A stretch of 64,000 nucleotides of DNA from Juglans regia (Eukaryota; Streptophyta; Magnoliopsida; Fagales; Juglandaceae): positions 33,143,044 to 33,207,043 of the forward strand of contig NC_049911.1 in NCBI RefSeq assembly GCF_001411555.2. Reading direction: 5' to 3'. Position 1 is the stretch's first letter. Every line of letters starts with the position of its first letter. Both the position numbers and the translations under genes were made by a program. This document shows positions 29,940 to 42,052 of this stretch, piece after piece. The notes beneath the pieces are model-generated. The model did no database searches and was not told where the DNA came from. It saw only the letters and a program-made list of their open reading frames with translations.

Positions 29940-32635
29940 ATGCTTAGGAACAGAGTCTCTTCACGCTTCATTTCCTGCCGTCTCGTTTTTACATACAATC
30001 TTGCAGATACTGATCACACACGACCGAAGCAACAGGAACACCAACCTCTGAGAGAAACGCTCTTGTCTCTCTTGAGAAAATGCTCATCTACCAAACAGTT
30101 GCAACAAATACACGTCCAAATGCTCGTCAACTCCATACGCAAACCTAATTTCCTTCTCTCCAAAATCATCGACCTCAAGGACTTCTCCTATGCCTCCCTT
30201 CTCTTCTCCCACATCCCCCATCCCAACGACTACGCTTTCAATGTCATGATCCGTGGCCTCACCAACACATGGCATGACTACTCTCTTGCTCTTCAATTCT
30301 ATTACCAAATGAAGTTTTTGGGCCTAAAGCCGAATAATTTTACGTACCCCTTTTTGTTCATTGCATGTGCGAATATTTTAGCGTTGAATCATGGCCGGAC
30401 TGCACACTCTTCCATATTTAAATTTGGATTGGATGGTGACGACCACACATATCATTCGTTGCTGACAATGTATTCGCGGTGTGGTCAACTGGATTGTGCT
30501 CGGAAAGTGTTCGACGAAATTACTGTGAAGGACTTGGTTTCCTGGAACTCGATGTTATCAGGGTACTCAAAGATGGGATATGCTGCGGATGCAGTGGGGC
30601 TGTTTCGAGAAATGATGGAAGTGGGCTTTGAGCCAGATGAAATGACTTTAGTGAGTGTTCTTGGGGCATGTAAGGACCTAGGAGATTTGAGTTTGGGGAG
30701 GTGGGTTGAGCGGTTTGTTGAGGAGAATAAGATAGAGTTGAACTGTTATGTGGGTTCTGCATTAATTGATATGTATGGGAAGTGCGGGGATTTGTTGGCA
30801 GCAAGGAGGGTCTTTGATGGTATGGTGAAGAAAGATGTCATCGCCTGGAATGCCATGATTACGGGGCAAGTTGTTCTTTCTTTATACTTGATAATAGGAC
30901 TCATCTTAAACTGGAAATTTATTGAGATTCGATATTTTTTTTTCCATATACTTGATAATCTCAATGGAGATAGTTTAGTCAGTTTGTTCTCAGATCATTT
31001 GGGATATGCGATATAACAGGCTCATTGTTGGCTTATTTGTCATTTGGACAGAGAAGTTTTGCCCTTGATTGAAAATTACGAGTAGATTCATCGTATCATA
31101 GTCTCTAAAAATTAAGCTTTCTTCACCAGGACTGTCTATTAAATTTCCACCTAACATGAGCGATAAAAAAAAAAAGTCCGCCTAATATGATCTTTTAATC
31201 CCTTTCCGAGTCCTGACATATTGTTATTAAATTGTAAATAATTTTATTCAATCGGTATGACGTTTTCAGAGCACAACCTCATTAATAATCTTGATAAATA
31301 ACTTTTTTAAACCAAGAGTTTTTGTACATCTCAATGTACATGACGTTTTTGTACATCTCAATTAAATCCACATTTCACTATTCATCATTGATTCGTTACT
31401 GGGCTTACTTCTACCCCTTTCCACACAGAAAATTACCATAATCTAGGCTAGTTGTGTCATGTATGATGCTTGGATGAGCAAAGCAAATTCAATGTCATCT
31501 ATACACTCATACATACATGCATACATAAACATATGAACATGAAATGTACGCTGCTTTGCATTACTTTTCATGTAATTTTCTCACCTTTGGAAGTCAGATG
31601 TGTTATTGAGGTTCGACGTTAGCTTATAAGTTTATAAATGACAGATATTCACAAAATGGAATGTCAGATGAAGCAATCAGGCTATTTAATCGCATGAGAG
31701 ACGCAGGTGTTAATCCAGATAAAATCACATTGGTCGGAGTGCTGTCTTCTTGTGCCTCAATTGGGGCCCTTGACGTAGGGAAATGGGTCAATACATATGC
31801 ATCAGAAAGAGGCTTGCAGCATGACATATATGTTGCTACTGCATTAGTTGATATGTATGCAAAGTGCGGGAGTTTAGACAATGCACGAAGAGTTTTTGAA
31901 GGCATTCCCCTGAAAAATGACGTATCTTGGAATGTCATGATTTCTGCACTTGCTTTTCATGGCCAAGCACAGGAAGCCCTATCATTATTTGAGCGCATGT
32001 CAAAGGAGGGAGGGGTTGTCCACCCAAATGACATCACATTTGTTGGAGTGCTTTCTGCATGCGTCCACGTAGGATTGATTGATGAGGGCCGTAGATTGTT
32101 TGATATGATGAGCTCTTCTTTTGGTTTGGTCCCAAAAGTTGAGCATTACTCTTGCATGGTTGACCTTTTAGCACGTGCGGGCCATCTCTATGAAGCTTGG
32201 GACTTCGTTGAGAAGATGCCTGAAAAACCTGATGAAGTTGTATTGGGGGCTTTGCTTGGTGCCTGCCAGAAGTGCAGAAACATAGATGTTAGTGAGCGGG
32301 TTATGCAGCGGCTGCTGGAGCTGGAGCCGTCAAATTCTGGAAATTATGTTATCTCATCAAAAATTTTTGCAAACTTGAAAAGGTGGGATGATTCAGCAAG
32401 GATGAGATTGTTGATGAGACATAGGGGTGTAAATAAGACTCCTGGCTGTAGCTGGATTGAGATTGAGACCCAACTTTATGAATTTCATGCTGGTGATATC
32501 TTGCTCCATGATTCAGCCAAGCTTTATGAAGTACTTGGTCTGCTCTACGAGGAGCTGTGGAGGGAAGGTTACATTCCAAAGATTGATGAATCTGCCACAC
32601 AGGGGGTTGAAGAGGCAAGGTTTTTTACTGACTGA
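29940..32635 (+). CDS. Pentatricopeptide repeat protein, E class (At2g34400-like)
   Basis: Two exons, 29940-30865 and 31645-32635, giving 638 residues; Arabidopsis At2g34400 is 621. The N-terminus (MLRNRVSSRFISCRLVFTY) is basic and Ser/Arg-rich, fitting an organelle presequence. PLS-type repeats run from about residue 90 to 530 (for example VSWNSMLSGYSKMGYAADAV, then IDMYGKCGDLLAARRVF, VDMYAKCGSLDNARRVFEGI), followed by an E domain (NYVISSKIFANLKRWDDSAR, then KTPGCSWIEIE). There is no DYW domain. The 779-bp intron starts with GC (30866) and ends with AG (31644). Only this GC-AG splice restores ITGYSQNG, the residues expected from the family. Family role: sequence-specific binding of organelle RNA, often for C-to-U editing. 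The target is not predictable here. Confidence 0.92.
31146..31190 (+). mobile_element. Tail-only retro-insertion in the PPR intron
   Basis: TCCACCTAACATGA (31146-31159) recurs as TCCGCCTAATATGA (31177-31190), and only GCGATA plus an A-run separates them. The two mismatches suggest it is older than the copies in metaxin intron 5 and the TAF1A-like gene. Confidence 0.45.
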
Positions 32636-35600
32636 TGAGTTCAAAACTTGCTTTACTTAGTCGTCTTCTCAACCAACAATATATTAGTGTTAGTTCTTGA
32701 GAAGGGCCATGTTTTGTCATGCTAGCAGTGAATGTGTTTCTGATCTTAAATTTTGTTTCTTTACCTTTTTACACGTATTCTTGAAGATAAAACCTTAGGC
32801 AACTTGTCAACATTGCAAGACTGTCACATGACCAGCTTATCAATATTTTTTTTCCTTTTATGAAATATAGGATTGGAGGCAATATGGCAGCGGCTTGATT
32901 ATTGCAAAATAATGGAGTAGGAATCAGAACCAGAAGACCAATCTGCTTAAAAAATTTGGTAACCATGTTAGCTCAATAGAAGTGCAAGTTGTTTTTGTAC
33001 TCAACTTCTATACTAGATTGCACTATTATAATTTGTTTCTTACTCTTCCACTAACCAAATGACCACTTGTAAGGTTATAGTACCTTGGAGTAAATCTTCC
33101 ATTTGAAGAGGAGCGTGCTCAATCACCATAGGTAAAGCCTTCCACTCTAAGGTGCACATTCCGCCTACACAATAGTCTCAGACCAGGGTCTTGTTTAACT
33201 TGCATTGTATGCATGTTATTCCTTATGGATTGCTTACATAATTTCCTCTGTTTGGTACAGCAGCTTGCACATGTTCTCTGTAAATGAGTTGATCTTTCTT
33301 TGTAAAACAAATTATAGAATCTAGAAGGAAGAAGTTTTCTTCAGTGCTCAATAGCAAGGTCTGCTTGCTGATGTGCGCCTATAAAACTTTCTTCGGTGTT
33401 GCTCTATTTCTCTTTAGTTTGCTTTGGATTATCTCAAACTCGTGTAAATCTTGCATGATTTCTTTGATCCTGTTTTAATCTTCACCAATCCTTCACCAGT
33501 CCTCAATATTCTTGGATTTCTATGATTGTATTGCTCAATTTTTCTTTTCAATTTTATTTTTTCTTCACAGATTCTTTCATTTCTGCATCATTGATTCTCT
33601 AACTTTCTTTTAACTTTTTTTTTTCTATTCAATTCATCTCTACTTTTCTTTTTCATTTGTTTCCCTGATTTCCCGTTTCTTTGAATTTGAATTAACCCTC
33701 CTGTTCTCCATGCATGGTTCTAGTGAATCATTTGCTACGGTTTTCCTGGAGAAATGATGAAAAAAGATAGGACTTAAGGCTTAACTTTTGTTGTCAGTTT
33801 CTTCTTGGGTGAGGCTCTGGCTCACCTATCCATTCTGGAAGGGTTTCCCAGCGAGGAAAACTGATGACTCACGAGTGAAGAACAGGGAAAAACTCAAGTG
33901 ACAATCGTGCTATAGGAGTGCAAAGAGTTTGAGAAGCAGATCTGCAAGTCAAGTGGATCACACGACGAGAATTATGGAATATAATTCTCTAGACATAACA
34001 TCGAATTGAACAATGTATGCCATCTGTGGAAGTCGAGGAACATGCATGGTTCAATCCTTTCAAGGGCGGTATCTGAAGGAGAAATGGAGCCAGCCAACTC
34101 CTGTGAAGAGTGGCAAACTTCACAGGATGTCACATCAACCGGATTATCCTATAATGAGAAATAAACGTTTCTTCAAATCTTCTCTGAGTTCTTTCATGAT
34201 GTTACTGGTAATTCTTCTGATACTTTCTTTTAACTATGCTCCAAAGAATATAGAAAACAAAGAAACTACATCCATTGTTTTATGCATTATGCTAAAGTCC
34301 CTCGCCATTCTTGGATGGTAAGAGGTATTTATTGTGGAAGCTTTAGTGGTTCAAATGTTGATGTCATTCAGGGGATTTTGGTTTGTGGGGGAAGGAATAA
34401 GAATGGTGGGCAAGTTGATGGTTTAGGCTTGGCTACAAATAGAAATATGGGGTTGAGCCAGGTAGGTTGTTTGCTAATGCTTTGTTGTGGGTTTGATGGC
34501 TAGGATGCACTGGCAGAAGATAACGGTCTAAAGGCAATTTTTATTTTGTAGCGATATAATCGATCTCTTCTTATAGAAAATTGACGGAAGTCGACAGAAA
34601 GATCGATTAAGGGTAAAAGTCGGAAGAAAATATCAAATTTAGGTTAAAGATAAACTAAATTTGAAGTATGACGATAAGATAGAGTCAGTTTGTAAGATCA
34701 AAAAATCTACACAACCTCATACTATTCACACAACCTCCACACACCACATTTTTTTTAATTTTTATTATTTTTTTCTTTTATCAAATCTTTAATATATGAA
34801 TAATGAGTAAAAAAAATGAATTAATTTAAAAAGAATAAACTCAAATTTTTTTTTAAAAAAATATAATAAAATTTTAAAATTTTAAAAAAATTTCGTGTGT
34901 GGAGGATGTGAGGATGTGTAGTATTTCTCGATCTAAGCGAATATGGTATGTAGTTTAGAAGTTGAAGGAGAATCTTTAATGACTGTGACAAGAACCAGAG
35001 GCACATGTCACATTAATATATTGATAACTCCATTTTGCCATATTTCTTGACAAACCAAATAGAACGTACGCCATCTCAATTTAGGAAACAAATAGGAATG
35101 CTATTTTATATGGTACTGCAATATTATAATATGTTAGAGAGAGAGAGAGAGAGAGAGAGAGAGCTATGCGACTTTTTTTTTTTTTTTTTAACAAAAACCC
35201 ACTCCCAAAAATTCATTTCATAATTTATTCATTAATTTTTATTTTATTTTTAATGTTAAACAGGTAATTCATTACTGTCAAAACATGTCTTTTTTTTTTG
35301 GCTTATTAAAACGCGAGTTGTAATTGTAACCAGGTTTGGAATGAATTAAGTTACGAATGGGTTCAAGATTTGCAAGGGCTGAAAGTTATCTCTGTCCTTT
35401 GAAAATAACATAAAAATTCAATTTGCAAAACAGTACTAGTACTACTATCCCTACCAATCTCATCAGGAGAAATGATAAACTACAAACTAATTAATTTACA
35501 ACTCTTAAACTACTATTGAATAAAATAATAGTATTTTAAATTTGATTTTACTTTTTGATTTTGATTTGATGTATCTAAAATTTGAAAAAATTATATTTTA

Positions 35601-36400
35601 TAAGAAAGTTATCTGATCACAGGAAATGATAGTACGTACATGAACCTTTCCAATAAAAAAAGGAAAAAAAGAAAGCCAAACAATGTGGTGCCATTCCCAT
35701 TATCTTTAATTAATCCCTTGCAATCAAATTCAGGCTTGCAATTCTCTGATCAGAACTTATTTAAAATTTTCTATTATCATTGGGCATTAATTCCAACAAA
35801 ATATGAAATGGAGACCAGTGAATGAGAACATCTAATTACCGCATGTTGGAGGCCAATTAGGCAGATGCAAATTTGATGTTGACCATATTGCGTAGCAATC
35901 ATCCTTACATGCACCTTTGCTACATGGGATGCCAAGATTGTGGATTGCTGACACATGTCCACTACAAAACTTTTATCATCCTCTATACCCCAGGGGGCCA
36001 GTACTGATTCTTTTGTGACTTGACACTACCACTAATACTTCCATGATATGACTACAAAAAATAGATCCATAATTAGTGCCATTTCTGCATGATTTAATTT
36101 GAAATATATATCTATGGCTCATTAATTTGTACCACCTTTGCTAATTACCCGATCATATTATATATATATATATATATGTGGCCTCAGCATCGATCAAATT
36201 ATACCATAAACCCAAAGCTTTCCAAATTTTCATGTCTACAACATGTACATGACTTGGATCCCACCATGCATATTGCAATATTAACGCAAGACCATCTATG
36301 GAGGTCTCAGCTTGCAAACCACCATGCAGTACTCGAATAATATTTTCCTGTCGATTAAAGTCATGGGATTAGTCAATCTGCATAATATTATGTCTGGAGC
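32636..36400. other. Gene-poor flank downstream of the PPR gene
   Basis: The PPR 3'UTR is followed by a T-rich stretch (33440-33700) and a region at 33700-34550 of near-average base composition. The latter includes a 50-codon open stretch ending at about 34163 with no recognisable homology; I cannot assign it. Further right are a palindromic MITE, a (GA)n tract (35139-35163) followed by a T-run, and AT-rich sequence with no gene. Confidence 0.4.
34705..34935. mobile_element. Palindromic AT-rich MITE, 'ACAACCTCCACAC' family, second copy
   Basis: Left arm CACACAACCTCCACACACCA and right arm GTGTGTGGAGGATGTG are inverted repeats, with outer arms CTACACAACCTCATAC / GAGGATGTGTAG. The core is A/T only. 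Same family as 24431-24625. Confidence 0.6.
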
Positions 36401-39400
36401 CCATTGTCTTCGATCTACATTTCCTTGGTGATTATGATTGGACATGCTGACAAGATACATTTATATATGAGAAATGATAGTTGCAGTTGTGAGTGCACAA
36501 ACACCGTATAATCATTTTGAAAAAAGTGAATATATACGAGATCGGCCCACATGAAAAAAATTAATTTTTTAATAGTGGATCTTTCTCTTTTTTAAAACGA
36601 CTGCAAGAAATTTGCACACTCTACAACTGTATGTAACATTATTCTTACAAGAAATCATGCGATAAGTGTACTTAGAAAAGGATCACCAATTAATGGAATT
36701 AATTTCCAACACTACTAAAGTTTTTAAGAAAAATTTTAAAATGTACTTAAGAAAAACTTGCACAACAATGCACAAGAGTAGTACTCTCTCTCTTTCTTCA
36801 ATTATTAATCCTCATAAATATTACTTGCAAATAGGATATATATATATATATATATATAAATGATTTAGTCATGGTGTTCAAGGCTAAAGTTAAATGGGTT
36901 TAGCTAAATACAGTTCCGGCAAAAAGTAGTGCGCGCGCGCAAAGGTTGCAGAATTGACGTGCGCGATGTTAAGATTAATTCTTACGGCCAAATAATATAG
37001 CTAGCTATCGATCGACTTTGTCATCCACGCCAGATTGCCGGCCAAACGTCTCGCTCTCCCATACATCTGATTTGATCTCCCTCTTGTGCAAAATGATGCA
37101 AGAAAATTGAAGTAAAATAAGAAAATAATCACATGTCACAAAAAATTTACGTGGTTCAATAAGGTGTTTGTATTCACGGAATTGTAGAGAATTTTATCTT
37201 TTGAAAAATGATAAAATACATTTTAGGATGAAATATACTATTCTAGATGGTCATATTGTTCATTAACTATATATTTATATGGTTGTACAGCAAAAATCCT
37301 ATCGTCCCAAGCCTGCACTCCATGACCTAGCTAATAAGTCTCATTGAAAATCCTAAAAAATAAAAAACGTAATACATCTTTATCAAGCTAGGTCATCTAA
37401 TCAGACAGTCACAAGAATAAATCAGACTCTATAAATCCAACACTCTTGATCCAAATGGAGGATCGATGATCGGTTAATTAAAGTAATGCTTCGTATAAAT
37501 AAAATATAGAACTGTAGAGGGTGTTGTAATGGAATGTTTGTTGGAGAACCTCATCTTCTCCTCATGTATCTCGTTTTCCACTATCTTATATTTGCTTGCT
37601 TAGGGAAAAAAAAATATATAGAGCTACAGGGATCGATGTACTAATAGTACTATAAGCTGCACGTGGATAAATAAAACACTGCATGCTCTTTTGCCCAAAG
37701 CCATTGATCAAGCTAATTATAAGCGCTAGTGGCCGTGGCGTTGGCGTCGCTTGGTACCATTATGGAATTAAGAATCTAGAAAGAGAGAAATTAAGAAGAA
37801 ATACATGCCAATAGATCAAGAACTGATACAGCTAGCTAGAATCTGGATGTGATAAAATCATGTCATGATTCGATCGGCCGGGATATTCTTTCTTCATGGG
37901 CATCTGATGAGAACCTGGCCTATATATAACAATTAACTTATCCAAAAATGTTCATGTAATGATTCCTCTGCCTAAAAAAAAATGAAATCGACATGTTTAT
38001 ATATATATATATATAAACACATACATATGCAAATATTAATAATTAATTGTTACTGCATGCATGCATGCGTGGTCTATCGATTATAGTCTTATAAATAATC
38101 ATGATGATCAGTAATAGCTAGGTCTGTAATCAAAGACATCTTTGATCTTCTATTTAATATCTTTCGTGATATTGCATCATGCAGATTCTTCATGATCAGT
38201 AATATGCTCCATTACTGCAATGAGCAAATTTAAATATTCTGCTGATCAGTCTCTCGTCTGCTAGCTTCGAGTTGGGTCTTATGGTGAAGTAGTTCACGTT
38301 CTCATGCATCATTCTTCATTCCTTTGGCCATTCGGAAACCGACATTTTATGTGCTATGTCAATTCGAATTAATGGGACCTGCCCAAAAGTCTGTATGAGG
38401 GGCCTTGCCTGCCACTGAGGTATATACGTTTAATTTGAGAGTGAACGCACAAACAGAAAGAGAGAGAGAGAGAGAGCTAAATTAATAAACCTAATCGGCA
38501 GTTCGGGCACGTTGTTTTAAACATGATGATGCACCCTCAACTTTACGTTACGCTTTCCTTTGCTCACGAGAAAAACCTTATCGATCGACCTTTCCCGGCC
38601 CTGGCATTACGTTTACGTATTAACAAGTTGTTTGATTAATTTTTGAGAAAAATAAAATAAAATTCTTTCATTACCCTCTCAATATTATTTTAAATATTAA
38701 TAAAATTCATTTCTTTGAGATATTCTTGAAAATCTCTAACGTACGTAATAAATTAGATGGTGAAGTTTTTTTTCGAACTTATTTATATATCATAACATGA
38801 TAGAAAAGACATCTAAAAAAAATATTTATTAAAATAAATTCAAAAGTAAAGAATTGATAATCACAAAAGTAGTGTTTACAAAAAGCAGCGCTAGCTAGCT
38901 TTTGCGTCATCACTTTCATAAGGTGGTGGAAAAAATATGTACTTTTTTGACTAAATATATGTTTGTATATAATAACGTCTTTACAACAAAGTGGATTGGA
39001 CAACGTACAGAGATTGATGTCTTTATAACATTCAGCAGTGTTCCTGCAGCCTAGGAGACAAAAATCTTGCATTTTAAATGAATTAATGTCCCGAAATTGA
39101 CGAAAACAATGGAAACGGTGCTAACTCGATCACGAGCATTGCGGAAACTCGAGAAAAATAAAAAAATTAAATTAAATATATACACTAGTAGCTGACTAAA
39201 TAAGTGATGAGCATGCATGCATGGGGTCGTCGACGCAAGTTCTCACTTTTAGGACTCCCCTCTTGAATATATATACAAATGAAAACTCAAAGATCTAGTT
39301 TGATAAAATTTTAAAACAATATTATATATATATATAAATATTTTAGTTATAAAAAGATTACATTAAAGTAAATCCATAAACTGATATAGTTTGATGCAGT

Positions 39401-40273
39401 ATGTCATATTGTAAAATTACTTTTATTTAATCTCTTTGTGTCTGTAATAGTTATTATATATATATATATCATGTTGATCATTATAACCATGCTTAGTTTT
39501 CAAATAAAAAAGGTGAATATATAGCTCTACCTCATGAAAAATGAGGACAATGTACACACACATAACCCTGTCGAATTAATTAAGAACATGGCGGCCAGCG
39601 TACAAATAATATTGGAATTAGCAAAATTTAGTGATCAAGGCAAATAATATTGGACATATATAGAATCGTTTAAACCAGCTGGCATGGGTTGTTTATGTAT
39701 ACTTTTTAAGTGGCACATGCAATATATTAATTGCATATAAATATATATATATATAGGAAGAAGAATGATCAGTGATATATCGTAACAAAATTATTATGAT
39801 TATTATAAGTCGAGCAATTATTTTGTACATCCTAGTACGTACTGTGCATTAATAAGATTATTATAAATGAAAAATAGTGCGTACGTAAGTTTTTGATAAA
39901 ATCTGCATCATATAAAAATTACGAAATATTAATAGGTACGTTACTGCATATATATATATATATACATGTAAATTAGCATATGATCCTTACTGATCATGAA
40001 TATCTTATTGGGTCGAATTTGGAGTTGTGATCGATCGGTACTGTCTATTTGCGATCAGTATAGAGTTGTAGCTAGATTCATTAATTAGTTGCGACCTTAA
40101 TTTTAATTAATCATGACGGCCAAAAATATAATAGGATTACTAAAAAATAAGATGTGAAAAAAACGTCGAGAAAGAGTTTACGAAACGTAGGGAAATTGAG
40201 AGATGAAAATTAAATCCGATCAACGTTCCCAATAAAAAAATATTTAGAAAAAAAAAATCTATGTTTATACATA

Positions 40274-40306
<33 letters not shown>

Positions 40307-40555
40307 TCGAAGGTGATCAATAATATTAACTCCAGGCCACTAGTATAAAAAAAATGTGTGACTGTTACGCACATTTATCAGATCAAAGATAATATGTAAT
40401 TTTCCTTGCATGCATTGCGGTGCATTAATTACATGATTGTTTGAAACACATGCAACGAATTAATTAATTAGTTAATAAGAAACACATGGCATTCGAATCT
40501 GCAGCAGTTAATTAAACACTCTTGAGAAAAGGCAAAGCTATAACTTTTCTTCCAC

Positions 40556-40730
40556 TTTTTTTTTTTTTGAAAATGAAACTTTCATTCATGAATCAAAGAA
40601 TACAAGCTGATTTATCAACAAGAATAAAAGGGGAGACCTCTACAGGCCTCTTCTAACCAAATCAATTCAGAATTAAAGACAAGCCTAACTTTGCACTAGT
40701 ATCAGCCGCTTTATTTGTACAAATTTTAAA
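40556..40730 (-). mobile_element. 5'-truncated LINE, RNase H C-terminus and poly(A) tail
   Basis: On the minus strand the sequence reads ICTNKAADTSAKLGLSLILN followed by a stop (TGA at 40664-40662), then a short 3'UTR and an A-run (plus-strand T-run at about 40556-40570). The NKAAD..AKLGLSL motif is the end of the RNase H-like domain that closes plant L1-type reverse transcriptase genes. No matching target duplication was found. Confidence 0.65.
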
Positions 40731-40930
40731 TATACTAGTCTGACATAAATATTTTATAAAAAAAATAAACTCCATTATGAAAAAAATGAAAAAGAAAAAA
40801 GAAAAACATTCTTTTCATGGCCAGAGATATATACTTTTTTATAAAATATATGTGCCTAGTATTACTTTTTTGTATATAACTATTCACTTTAGTTGATGAT
40901 AGGACTATATATATATATATAATATAAACA

Positions 40931-41265
40931 CTTCGGTTGCATTTGGATGTTAAGTCGAGTCGTGTTTTTTATGAATAATAACAAGTTGAGATTGTAGAGT
41001 GAGTTTTGTGGGGTCTATCTAAGATGAGTTTAAATGTGTTTAAATATTAAAATGAGTTTAGATATATTTATGGAAAGTTAAAAAAAGTCGTGGGTCCCGC
41101 ATATAAAGAAGTGTTGAATTGAAAAATATTGTGCGTCTCACATGTAAAGAAGTTTTGAGTTGAGATGAGTTTAATAATTTTAGAGTTTGATATTTAGATA
41201 TTAGACTCAACTTAATTAAAATTAGATTAAACTGAATTGATTTCAGTTGAGTCTATCAACCAAAC
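40931..41265. mobile_element. Tourist-like MITE in the ATPase promoter region
   Basis: Ends CTTCGGTTGCATTTGGATG and, reverse-complemented, CTTCGTTTGGTTGATAGAC. The core repeats TTGAGTTGAGATGAGTTTAA-like words shared with other copies in the window. It lies about 0.3 kb upstream of the probable transcription start of the ATPase gene. Confidence 0.5.
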
Positions 41266-41359
41266 GAAGCATTCGAAGCTGGAGGTAGTGCATTATGTAC
41301 ATATATATATTAATATTAGTGGGCATGCAATATGGATTCATATTTGGAATCCCATTACC

Positions 41360-41362
<3 letters not shown>

Positions 41363-41396
<34 letters not shown>
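41363..41396. repeat. (TA)n microsatellite in the ATPase promoter
   Basis: About 17 AT units, ending some 170 bp upstream of the putative TATA box. Confidence 0.95.
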
Positions 41397-41400
<4 letters not shown>

Positions 41401-41568
41401 TATATATGTATCTACCTGATTCTCCACTACTACTGAGTCTGTGTCTCGTCCGCTACCCCACTATCCCCGCATGAAATTTTAATTGCTACTTCGGAAATTT
41501 TGGATATTTCATGAAGCAATAATCTCCTTTTCCAAAAGTCGATCGTTTCAATCACATTGCGTCCTGGC

Positions 41569-41575
41569 TATAAAT
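41569..41575 (+). promoter_or_regulatory. Putative TATA box of the heavy-metal ATPase gene
   Basis: TATAAAT in a locally GC-richer context (CTGGCTATAAATTCCCTTC), followed by a CT-rich leader and the coding start 478 bases downstream. The position fits a plant core promoter with a leader of about 450 bases. No transcript evidence is available. Confidence 0.5.
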
Positions 41576-42052
41576 TCCCTTCTTAACACCTCTCTTTCTT
41601 CTACTCAAGGCGCTGTATCCTGATCTTCTTGTTATTCCCGTACGCTATACGCGATCCATGACCCTCCCTTTTTACTGATCTCTAGCTCTAGACGTTGGTT
41701 TTTCTCTAGCTAAGCTCTTCGATCTGGGTCCTTTTTAATTTCGACTGTGTTAATTCCCAGTGCTACCTGCATGCGTACATACAGGTAGCTTTTATTTACT
41801 TTTTCCCAGTACGTCTTGATTTTGGTTGTTGGTTTTCGTATCTCTTTCTCTCTCTCTCTCACGCACACAGCACACATAGTATCACAATACTCTTTGGTTA
41901 GACAGCATCTGATCAAAGCCGAAACTTTCAGATACAAACTGTCATCACAACCCCCAAAGAAGGGAAGCATTTATCCGATCTGGTTTTTGAGCCAACAGAT
42001 ATTATTCAAAACTGATACTTGTCCTTGTTTTAGCAGAACTTCGGAGGAAACT

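Larger units (their letters stand above)
36400..41560. other. Intergenic region upstream of the heavy-metal ATPase gene
   Basis: About 5 kb without a supportable gene. It contains several (TA)n tracts, a copy of the AT-core repeat at about 36470-36650 (TTGCAGTTGTGAGTGC / GCACACTCTACAACTG arms), a LINE remnant at 40556-40730 and a Tourist-like MITE at 40931-41265. I compared it with common conserved plant miRNAs and saw none. A noncoding transcript cannot be excluded. Confidence 0.5.

Noticed and set aside
33960..34170. Fifty-codon open stretch ending at about 34163
   Set aside because: No start codon near its beginning and no recognisable protein similarity; not reported as a gene.
36900..38350. 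Candidate conserved miRNA precursor in the mid-window intergenic region
   Set aside because: Compared by eye with common families (156, 159/319, 160, 164, 166, 167, 171, 172, 390, 393-399, 408); no match found.
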